A stretch of 35,070 bases of DNA, from assembly GCA_008000375.1 (NCBI GenBank), contig SMOI01000326.1, positions 1 through 35,070 on the forward strand. Direction: 5' to 3'. How positions within the stretch are numbered: the stretch's first letter is position 1; each line of letters begins with the position of its first letter. Below are positions 10,741-19,091 of the stretch, piece after piece. The notes beneath the pieces are model-generated. The model ran no database searches, was not told the origin of the DNA, and saw nothing but the letters and a program-made list of their open reading frames with translations. This stretch comes from Poteriospumella lacustris. Lineage: Eukaryota > Sar > Chrysophyceae > Chromulinales > Dinobryaceae. Made by a program: the position numbers and the translations under genes.

Positions 10741-11111
10741 GAGCACTGGAAACGAAGAAGATTCTCTGCATTTTGCAAGTCTCTCCCGCAGGTATGTCGA
10801 TGTCACATTAAGCCATGAGATAAGTATTGTTCAGGAAATGAGCTTACCGCATTGTTGTCCTTCATGGCTTCATGGTTCGAGCGACCGGCAAGGAGGCAAG
10901 GCGGCAAGGCGTCACCCACAACCCACAACACACACTCTGGGCTTGCCATCGTCATCATCATCTGGATCTGCGTTTCGAAACGCGTGTCAATTTTCTGTGC
11001 CGCACACACAGAGCAGATGGCAGAGCGAGCCGATCATCATCCATCATCTTTTCCGATTGTGAGTCTCACACATCAATATTCTTCCCGGACTTCTTTGTGG
11101 AGGCGTTAAAA
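10741..11111 (+). other. 5' flank of SEC61 beta
   Basis: No gene is supported between the pseudogene and the SEC61 beta start. One copy of the 8-mer CATCAATA lies at 11071-11078, 33 nt before the start codon. Several overlapping short frames on both strands show no recognisable product. Confidence 0.4.
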
Positions 11112-11514
11112 ATGGTAAGGATTTTGAGTTATTTACTGTGAAAGAGCAGCAAGAACTAAGTTTTGTTTGTATGCTGTCCGTTCAGGCTGGAGATGGAGAA
11201 GTTCGACGCAGGTACGACAACACATTAGCGGCAAGACAATCCATGCATTAATAGTTTCTTGGGCCACAATTTTAGAGGTGCTCAGCAAAGCTCGCAGGGA
11301 GTCATGAAGTTCTACACCGATGAAAGCTCAGGAATCCAAATGTATGTTGGGTGAACGAAGGGTTTCGTTGATTCGATATCTTTCTGTGGCACTTTTTCTG
11401 ACACCATATTTTATTTTCATTTCATTTAGTGGCCCCACGACAGTGTTGGCATCAAGCCTAATGTTTATTGGCTTGGTTGTCTTGCTTCACATCGTCGGCA
11501 AGTTCAGCTCTTAA
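11112..11514 (+). CDS. SEC61B: SEC61 beta, translocon subunit, four exons
   Basis: Spliced model: 11112-11114, 11186-11211, 11276-11341, 11430-11514; 59 residues. The first coding exon is only the ATG, followed at once by a GTAAGG donor. The product begins MAGDGEVRRRGAQQ. It then has the hallmark G-V-M-K-F-Y-T-D-E-S-S-G-I-Q-I-G-P segment (residues 18-34) and a single C-terminal transmembrane helix (about 34-54, L-M-F-I-G-L-V-V-L-L-H-I-V-G-K). That is the Sec61 beta signature: a tail-anchored ER membrane protein and the small subunit of the Sec61 channel for co-translational import of secretory proteins. It is shorter than animal homologues because the low-complexity N-terminal cytosolic segment is reduced. 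Every intron is 64-88 nt. The last reading frame alone cannot be recognised without the preceding exons. Confidence 0.93.
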
Positions 11515-11695
11515 CTTTTTAACAGTGAATTGGGATTCTCTTTTCGTGAATACAGCCCAGTTAGCGATTTACCTCCTTGGTACTTTTTCCATTCAGGAAA
11601 TCACGACGCTATAGTTAGATTGAGAAGGAAATCGACAAATATTGAGAAGAAAAGAAACTAAATATTTACAGTTGACATTCAGCACACTAGGTCGA

Positions 11696-12172
11696 TTAAG
11701 CCGACGCCGAGTGGCTGTAGTATGTTCTCAAATAGTCCAAAAACGTATCCTTCGTCCAACCACTGACGGATAACACTTCACTTGGTTCATCCGCGTTGGT
11801 CTCTGTGAACATCAACAGCCGCGCGTTGCCGTAGCGATTGCGGACAGTGAGCTTCAGGTCCTTCTTCATCTTAACAATAGCATCCAAGTCCGGAGAGAAC
11901 GGAAGGCTCCTCTTATCGACTTCTAAAACTGCTTTCTGATATCTCACTTCGTCTGCTTTGGAACTCTCGGTGCAGCACTGCTGGCAGCGTGTGAAAGCCT
12001 CCGATGTGTCACCCAATATTTCCGACACATGAAGACACGTTTTGCACTGTAAAACTTGGCTATTATAGCCATATGAGAGACACTTATCGTGGGACAATTG
12101 AATTTCGGCCAAACCGACAGCAAGCAGCGCTAATAGTAGCAGTGAAATGATGTGGTGGTGCATTATTGCCAT
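11696..12172 (-). CDS. Selenoprotein F (Sep15)-like ER protein lacking the CxU motif
   Basis: Single-exon frame of 158 residues. The ATG at 12172 was chosen because a signal peptide follows directly (M-A-I-M-H-H-H then a Leu/Ala-rich core, cleaved near residue 22). The Cys-rich module that in Sep15 binds UDP-glucose:glycoprotein glucosyltransferase is complete: C31, C43, C46, C63, C66, C67. The thioredoxin-like domain follows (A-V-L-E-V, then L-K-L-T-V-R-N-R-Y, and S-G-W-T-K-D-T-F-L-D-Y-L at the end). At the place where Sep15 carries its redox Cys-Gly-Sec (after L-E-V), this protein reads D86-K87-R88, with neither Cys nor an in-frame TGA. It should therefore reach the ER and could still bind its partner, but should not be a disulfide oxidoreductase. 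It ends S-H-S-A-S-A with no KDEL. It is convergent with SEC61 beta, with 181 nt between the stops. Confidence 0.85.
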   Translation of the reverse strand: MAIMHHHIISLLLLALLAVGLAEIQLSHDKCLSYGYNSQVLQCKTCLHVSEILGDTSEAFTRCQQCCTESSKADEVRYQKAVLEVDKRSLPFSPDLDAIVKMKKDLKLTVRNRYGNARLLMFTETNADEPSEVLSVSGWTKDTFLDYLRTYYSHSASA

Positions 12173-12679
12173 GAGGAGGATGTCGCTTCGAATTGAATCT
12201 CGCTGAATGGAGTTGATTTCGACCGCCCCTGATGAAAAGCGGTCCTTACACGCTGCACGAACCGGTATTGGACTCTCTTCGCCAAAAACTTCAAGCCAAA
12301 TCGATAAACGCTGCTGGAACAACGATGAGGCCATGATGAGGCCGATCGAAGGATTGACACAAGTTTTCTAAAGGAACCTAAATGAGTGCCTGTCTGTGTT
12401 TATGTTGTCAAATAAGCGTCGTATGTAGTTATGCTGCAAAGTAAGCCTTGTTCGTGTCTCGAACAGTTGGCACTTCCCAGGAGCTCAGCGCTTTGAGAAA
12501 AGGAGATGTGCTCGTGTATTTGCAATGACATGAAGGTGAACGTGCAGGACGCGTTAGACATGAACGCTTCTTCCCCAACACTCCGTTAGGGTCACCTTGC
12601 TATCTTCAACTTGACATGGATCGATAGTTGAAGTGTTGAAGATTCTTCACAATTATTTGCAGAGTTTCAGCTTTGAACC
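12173..12679. promoter_or_regulatory. Divergent promoter region
   Basis: 507 bp between the Sep15-like start (minus) and the transporter start (plus). The minus-strand frame of the Sep15-like gene stays open for 54 codons upstream of its ATG, up to 12334. That extension is ignored because it would bury the signal peptide. No defined promoter element was recognised. Confidence 0.45.
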
Positions 12680-14421
12680 ATGGTGGAGGTGACAAAAGGC
12701 CAAGACACAGCAAGACCTGACAACAGCATTCCGTTGTCTACATGGGCAGCCGTGCTGCTCATCTCAGCGCAATCCTTCCTGCAGGGGTACTGCTTCTCAT
12801 CCCTGAATCCGTGCTTGGTCACTGGAAGCAACAACAGTGGCTCTGACTGTTTCCATGGCCTTGACAATTGCGCGAAGGGATCAATCTATAATGACCTTAA
12901 TCTCTCGACCCGTAAGTTATTCTTGCATTTGATGGACGCTTTGGTTGGTCTTACGCTCCATTCAACATCTGTAGTTGAGGTTCAAGTTGCTACGTCTTTG
13001 ACAGTGGCTGGTGGTTGGGTTGGTTGCATGATGGGCAGCTATCCCGCTGAGAAGTTTGGGCGCAAGATCACTCTTCTTGCCAATGTGTTTTTCTTCATCG
13101 TGGGTTCCGCTATGGCTGCATCGGGCAACTTGGTTGCACTGTTCATTGGCAGATTCATCCTTGGACTGGGAGTGGGTATTGTGTCAGTCGTCCCGCCTGT
13201 GTTGCTGAACGAGATTGCTCCCGAAGCATCGAGAGGTGTCATCACCACCTTCCATCAGGTACTAGAGAATGTACATCGCTCAATTTGAACAGCAATGACT
13301 GACGTTCGTATCCCATGCTTGCGCAGTTGATGATCACCGCGGCTATCTTCGTCGTGAATATGATTGGCTATGGCTTCGTTACCTACGTTCCACACGGCTG
13401 GCAGTACCTCCAAGGCTTACCTATTGTACTCGCCCTTTTGATTTTGGCTCTCCATTCACACATCCCTGAATCTCCAAAGTGGCTAATTGCCCATGCCACT
13501 GGTCCTTACACTGCCTCCTTTTCTGCCACAGAGAACTCCGTTAACGAAGACGCGTCGTTGGCAAATCTGGAAATTGCTCTCGAAGGACAAGACCGGCAAG
13601 ACCCTCCTGATTTGAATTCTTCGGTTCCTTCGGGTGGCTACTTTAAGCGCGCGCACGAGACTCTTCGTCGCTTACGCAACGCAAACTGGGATGTGGATGC
13701 TGAGTTCCATACGTTGGTGGCGGAGAACCGTGTGCAAAATCGAAGTGGCATTGAAGACCAGCCAGTGTCCTGGTCGGAAGTGTTTGCTTGCCGCGAGGCG
13801 ATGATCATTGGCTGTGGCCTTCTCTTCTTCCAGGCGTTCACGGGCATCAATACGGTCGTGTTCTACTCTACGACCATCTTCTCGCTCGCTGGCTTCTCCC
13901 AGGCCATTATCGGCTCCGCCTGTTGGTCATTTCTCAATGTGATCATGACTGGCGTGGCAGCGCACCTCATTGACACGGTTGGCCGCCGTGTGCTTTTGCT
14001 TAGAGGAACGTATGTTATGATAGTGGCACTTGTTGTCCTTGCGGTGGTGCTGCTGTCGGACCACATCTCCGAGAAGACGCAGGGTGACATCGCGGTGGCG
14101 GCCGTACTGGTGTACGTGGCGGGCTTCGCGGTATCCCTCGGCGCCGTCCCGTGGACCATCATCTCCGAGATCATGCCCACCCGTCCTCGCATGAAAGCCG
14201 TCTCGTTGTTCTTGTCCATCAACTGGGGCGCAAACCTGCTCATCGGTTTGCTTACGCTGACGGCCATCGACAACCTCGGTGGCGTGAAGAACGGTATGGA
14301 CGATGATGCACAGGCCCAGGCCGAGACCAAGGGAGTCGGTTATCTTTACATGATCTTCGGCATCTTGACCGCCATTTGCATTGTCTTCGTGCACTTCTTA
14401 GTCCCTGAAACCAAGCACTAA
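12680..14421 (+). CDS. MFS sugar-porter-type transporter
   Basis: Spliced model: 12680-12911, 12975-13258, 13327-14421; 536 residues. The ATG has a good context (ACCATGG). The first intron is 63 nt without a stop, so reading through also keeps frame, but GTAAGT...TGTAG and the restored NLSTLEVQVATSL favour splicing. Family motifs in order: F-G-R-K (G106-K108); the G-R-F-I-L-G-L-G-V-G-I helix leading to E-I-A-P-E-A-S-R-G; P-E-S-P-K-W at 219-224; Q-A-F-T-G-I-N at 341-347; V-P-W-T-I-I-S-E-I-M-P-T-R; and P-E-T-K at 532-535. This is the sugar porter subfamily (GLUT/HXT/XylE-like), a 12-helix proton-coupled or facilitative carrier of hexoses or polyols. Substrate and membrane are not shown. Odd: the protein stops one residue after PETK, so the usual cytoplasmic tail is absent. 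The loop after PESPK is long, with an inserted low-complexity segment. Confidence 0.92.
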
Positions 14422-15181
14422 TCGTCTGCGATTCAAAGACTTTGACCAATGCTGCAACCCGGGCCCTTTCACCTTCACTTCGTCCTTCGTGAATCATACT
14501 TCTTCTGAACAGTGTCTCTTCGCCTCATCTTCTTTCTTCGTCTCCTATTGTGGTGATGCCTTTCTTCTTTCCTATCGTTCGGAAATTACTATCAAAGTCG
14601 TTCCAACCAATGGCGTTGGAACCGCATTTCATTCCCATCCTGTTGTTCTTTCGTGTACCTCATGTGCCCATATATCCTCACGTTCATTTGTAATTGTTAC
14701 GGATTGCGAATCATCTCGCATCCGTTGGAGCTTGTCGATCAAACTCTACATGAAATATCTGTCTGGTGTCGCACAGTATTTCATTGCCCTCCTCCCCCCT
14801 CCATCGACCTTCCTTCTTTCCTTGAAGTTTACCCCATTCTTCTTGTTCATTGATTTCGATTCTTGAAGTACTCCATGTTGTATTGTTGTGTTGCATCTGT
14901 GGTTCCTTCCAGAGCCATCTCACATTTTTGTCGTGTGCTTGTCTTCTTTCCATGGTCATTTGCCACCGTCGTCTCATTGATATCATCCACCTGTCGTTGG
15001 TAGGACTCAGTAATAAAGTGTTGTTGTTCGCATCGATATATCATAGATTAACTGTTCACGAGGTTTTGTGCGACTGCTACCGTGAAAAATGACCTTCGGA
15101 TCATGATCTCGTTGTTCTCTCTGCAATGGTCCTGGTCCCGCTATTCGTATTCATTGTGACCATTCCCTATTTGTTGGACGC
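14422..15181. other. Intergenic region without recognised gene
   Basis: This is 3' flank of the transporter gene and is T/C-rich. Several frames of 60-125 codons exist on both strands, but none resembles a known protein and their Ser/Leu/Cys bias follows base composition. Confidence 0.45.
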
Positions 15182-15691
15182 TCATTCGTTCTGAAGAAAT
15201 AATTTACCGGCTCTAACAATATGTGAGTTCGTGTGGCTTGTCGGAGAGGCTGGTACAAACAGGGCGACCTCCGAGGGATAAGGCCGAGTTAGTTCGTACT
15301 CTGGCCGTGTGAGCTCTAACGTGGTCGTTATGAGCAGTGCAATCAGAATGAGGATAAGCCCAACAAGGTAGTGTAACACGTTAAGGTCCTCATGTTTTTG
15401 AGGTCGCCGCCTGGGCGGAGCGTGCGACGAGTTCTTCTCGAAGTACCCATCCCTCGAAGAAGCCGGGGTCACTCCAAGACCTGCTCGCGCCCGCGAACAC
15501 GCGTGGCGCGGATACAGCAATCTACTTGTGCGTCACTCATGGTCGCGCTCACCAACGCTCGTCAAGGAGCTGGAGGGGCATCGTCGTCTACAGCGACCGC
15601 GACAGAGACCTCCGCCAGCGCCAGCGCCTATCGTGACGAAGCGGCGACCTTCGTCAAGCGGTTCGCCGGTTCTGACAATATCTGAATTCAT
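15182..15691 (-). CDS. Tentative small single-pass membrane protein
   Basis: Tentative model on the minus strand: 15691-15553 and 15480-15182, joined by a 72-nt intron (GTGAGC...GCAG) that fits the local intron size and restores frame; 145 residues. The first part is Gly/Arg/Cys-rich. A basic Pro/Arg patch then precedes one strongly hydrophobic segment (L-H-Y-L-V-G-L-I-L-I-L-I-A-L-L-I), the best evidence for coding. The last 45 residues are polar. The second exon has no ATG of its own, so an upstream exon is required if the gene is real. The two ends share a diverged motif (N-S-x-I-V-R-x-G), because the DNA at 15205-15255 and 15658-15712 is a duplicate. No family recognised. Part of the first exon is also open on the plus strand, so the model could be wrong. 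Confidence 0.35.
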
Positions 15692-15712
15692 ATGGCCTGT
15701 CGGAGAGACCTT
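15205..15712. repeat. Diverged direct repeat pair (~50 nt, ~455 nt apart)
   Basis: 15205-15255 and 15658-15712 match at roughly three quarters of positions. Shared blocks include CCGG(C/T)TCT(A/G)ACAATAT, TGTGGC/TATGGC and TGTCGGAGAG. They frame the tentative membrane-protein gene. Several reading frames look similar between the copies, so the similarity alone does not prove coding. Confidence 0.6.
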
Positions 15713-15871
15713 CCGTAGATCTTGTGGGTCAGAAGCACTTCTTTCTGCTGCCAGAGACTGGCACTTCTTGGATTTAAAATCAAAAACAAATTCTTACTGT
15801 CAACAGCTATACATTGCAGAAAAGCCGACGGTTGCGAATATCTTGAATGACCAATGGGTTTCTCTTCATCT

Positions 15872-16983
15872 TCAATCAAAAAGAGAAATGAGAGGCATAA
15901 TGGCAGACTGGTCGTTACTGGACTCGTGGTCTTCTTCCCACTGCTCCTCTTGAAAAGGGACAAACTTTAATTGCCCAAGTGATGTTTGATTTTGGAGGTC
16001 ACTCAGAAACGTTGACATTCTCTCTACCCTTGCTGTCACCAACACACGCACTTTCCACCACTCGGGGTGGTATTTTAACTCTTCTTCCGTCAGCAGCGAC
16101 GTTGGTAGTACCTCGACGGTGGTATACCCATACTGGGCCGTTTCTTCAATCCATTCATCGATTTGCCCCGTGCGGCGAAATACATGACCATGAAGAAACA
16201 CGCCATTGTCACTCGTCAGCTGCCTCACCGTGGAGAACAGCTGCGGGATATCGGTCGTGTAGTACATCAATTCCGATCCCAACACGACGTCAAAAGACGA
16301 ATTGTTGTTGTATTTGTCGAAGATTTCAGCAATAGACGGACTAGGAACATCGACCGATGGTAAGGCTGGTGGCCAATAGAGTTGACACACGTGAACGTTT
16401 CCCCGTGAATAATCGGAACACAGACGTGCAACATTTCGTTTTGTGATTTTCTCCAATGTTGAGGGATTCCCGTCGGTGATGACCATTGATTCCACCTGTG
16501 CCGAACTGCCAATCACGGCTCCAACGATGCCTGTCCCACAACCGATCTCAACGACTCGCTTTTGGTCCATAAATCTCCGTAAGCGATGGAAGAAGCGTAG
16601 CACGACATATGTTCCCGAGTAAAACCGCTTTCCGGTCGAGTCTTCGACACCCTCAACCTCCCCTTCGTCACATGGTCTATTCTTTGAATAACATGCATCG
16701 TTGAAATCTGCCTGAGATAGCTGGTAGATGGGGATGCATCCAAGTTCTCCACCGAAGTCTTCAATCTCGTCACGAACTTCGAACTCCGACGCGTTCATAT
16801 TTCCGCACCAAAATGCATGACCAACGATCGCTTTCCCCTCTGCACCTTCGAGACCGTATCCCTCACGACCTAGCAAAGCTTGTGGGGGATGGATAACTCG
16901 ATTGTGTTAGTTGATGACACTCACTGAGGACAGAGCGTACGTATGCGAGGCCGGCAGTTCTGGAGTCGTGGACGACATTTCAT
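15872..16983 (-). CDS. Class I SAM methyltransferase, family 16-like (METTL21/FAM86 type)
   Basis: The main exon runs 16869-15872. A short 5' exon 16983-16941 (phase 1, 71-nt intron GTACGC...GCTAG) gives a 346-residue model. If transcription starts later, the first internal ATG (16798) gives 308 residues. In the 308-residue numbering, motif I is V-V-E-I-G-C-G-T-G-I-V-G at 82-93, an acidic strand-2 end follows (V-I-T-D-G-N), and D-V-V-L-G-S-E-L-M-Y-Y lies at 170-180. The last is the [DE]-x-x-Y-Y post-motif of the METTL21-type group, which methylates lysines on proteins such as chaperones and elongation factors. The C-terminal W-W-K-V-R-V-L-V-T-A-R-V closes the fold and an acidic tail follows. 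The target protein cannot be inferred. It is divergent from RNA-binding gene A with 255 bp between starts. Confidence 0.8.
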
Positions 16984-17238
16984 CTCCTAACTAAGCGTCG
17001 TTCTATATTGAGCTTGCGTCAGACACGGTGACGATACGTAGCGCAACGGAAAAAAAGTAGCGCAGCGTGCCTGCGTTCCGTTGCAAAGCGCGCCTCTTTG
17101 TTTCCCGTGCGAATGTGACAAGCAAGGGTAGCATTAATTTCTTTAACTCATATTCAGTCGTTTGTGCGATCCAAGGCCTGTTGGTGAAAATATTGTGCCT
17201 GCAAATTATCTGTTTCCTTCTCTTTGCGACTTCTCGAA

Positions 17239-19091
17239 ATGCCACCCTCAAAGAGATCTTCTTCTTCTATTTCTTCCAACACTGGCGATGCCTTGAGTGA
17301 TGAAGACTACGGTGCCTTCAAAGCAAACCCGAGTCGAACTCTGTTCTTCCGCGATTTGCCATTCCACTATCGCGACAGCAATTTACGGTCCATGGTGCTT
17401 TCGTTGTTGGGCGCCCATGAGGCAGACCCTCGCTACAATCATCTTTTATGCCGGGTAAAGTTCAGCAAAGAGGATGGAAAGACACTGCAGATTGGATTGG
17501 TTCAATTCAACTCAACGTCAGAAGTTGATTTGGTTCTGTCCGCATTGGTTAGCAACAAACGCTTTGACGGGCGGGATGTCAGGTATCTTTCAACACTTTG
17601 CCTGTCAACCCAACGCAATCTCTAACCCTGATGTCTGGAATAACAATAGCGCATTTCCTTTTTCTGCTAGCAGCGGCAATCGGCCAAGCAAAGATGGGTC
17701 AATTCAATTCAGCTTCAAATGCGACAGTGATGAGGTCAGTTCATTCGACGCTTCCTTCTGTCTGTGTTCACATTTAACCATGTCTATTCCAGCCATTGAT
17801 TACTGAAGGGCTAGTTCGTCAGTATTTGGAGGCAAAGTACGGATTGCTCAAGTCCATCAGCATTCGTGGGCACTTCTCTTTGAAACCTGTACGTCTTTTC
17901 ATCCTCTTCAATGATGTGCAATCCTGGCTTACGGTCTTCTTTTCTTTTTTTCGGTTCCAGGCTGGACAGGATGGCTTTGGATTTATGTCGTTCGAATCTA
18001 CACATAAAGACATGTCATTTCTAAGATCCACCTCACGAGCGACGTTTGATCGAGATGGGTTCCGGCTCATATTCACCTTTCGCCAAGTGATATCGAAGCA
18101 AGCCGATGATTCTCAGGTGCCTCCAAATCATGGGATTCCGTCACCAGCGGGAGAGCAAGCTGCAACAACGCCTGGATACAAAGCTGAGATCAACCGCATT
18201 CCTGAGCAGCAGCCCCCTGCGTCATATAGTGTGAATCTTCCCCAGAGAGCGGATCACCCCATGGGTGCCTTCCAATCTGTAGGACATGGAGGCTTTCCTG
18301 CTCCTCCTCAACTGTCTTTGGTTATTCCTCCCTATCAGCATCCGCAATATGCGCCAAACACATTGCAACCGCTCGCAGAATCATCTTATGGACATCCTCA
18401 GCCTTCCTTCGCTCCTATGCCGCAACAAGAGGTTGTCTATCCTCCGCAACCTTCGAGTTCCAACACGAATGGATGGGTTTCCCATGTCCCGCCAATTTCT
18501 CAGCCGAATGCCCAATATAGTGCTATCCCTACCCCTTCCGCTCATCAAAATGGCCAATACGTGTATCCTCCGCAGATAATGACCGCTTCCTCGTCGTCTT
18601 CGTCGTTTGGTGAACCGATGATGACCCAGCAGGTTCTGTACGGGGAGCCATTGACTGTGCCGTCTCCTACCAATTTCAGCGTCTGGTCCTCTTCTTCCTC
18701 CTCCCCTGCATCGTCTATTCGACAGTATGTTCCTGCTGCGGCACCTGTCATGTATTACAACTACAGTCCTCGAAATCTGCCAGGGCCTCAAGTCCACCAA
18801 TACGTGTCGCAGCCGATACCTCCTCCTCCTCATCATCATCCTTCTTCTCAGCATTTCATGCCTCCCTCGTCCAATAACTTCCATGGCAGCAGTCCGCAAA
18901 GTGGACCTCAAGTCTTTTCTTATGTAGCGACCGCGCCTTCTCAGCATATCTTGCAGGCTTCTACCCAAACCTATTCAATGGTTAGCCCAACGTTTACGTA
19001 TCCTTCCCATCCCCATTTCGTTTCACAAGCGAATGTGGACGACCCTTATTCATCTGTTGGAATGGGTCAACCTATCAATAGGAGTGCTTAA
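17239..19091 (+). CDS. RNA-binding gene A: two RRMs plus P/Q/S/Y-rich tail
   Basis: Spliced model: 17239-17582, 17650-17734, 17793-17888, 17961-19091 (intron phases 2, 0, 0); 551 residues. RRM1 spans about 30-118 with RNP2-like L-F-F-R-D-L at 35-40 and G-R-D-V-R at its end. RRM2 spans about 128-205, spread over exons 2-4, with RNP1 G-F-G-F-M-S-F (180-186). The remaining 345 residues are low-complexity, rich in Pro, Ser, Gln and Tyr, and carry no domain; such tails often drive RNA-granule assembly. The tight match of exon boundaries with genes B and C (same phases, similar exon sizes) supports the model and shows descent by tandem duplication. A is the most diverged of the three in RRM2, lacking the I-R-S-H-L-E of B and C. 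Likely role is binding mRNA; target and cell compartment are unknown. Confidence 0.88.

Noticed and set aside
10345-10818. 157-codon plus-strand frame
   Set aside because: It is the reverse strand of the decayed EGF copy and has no independent signature.
11696-12172. Selenocysteine codon in the Sep15-like gene
   Set aside because: No in-frame TGA occurs in the reading frame; the Sec position is occupied by ordinary codons.
12912-12974. In-frame read-through of the first transporter intron (63 nt, no stop)
   Set aside because: It has GTAAGT and TGTAG borders and local intron length, and the inserted peptide interrupts the conserved first loop; splicing is favoured, though retention would not break the frame.
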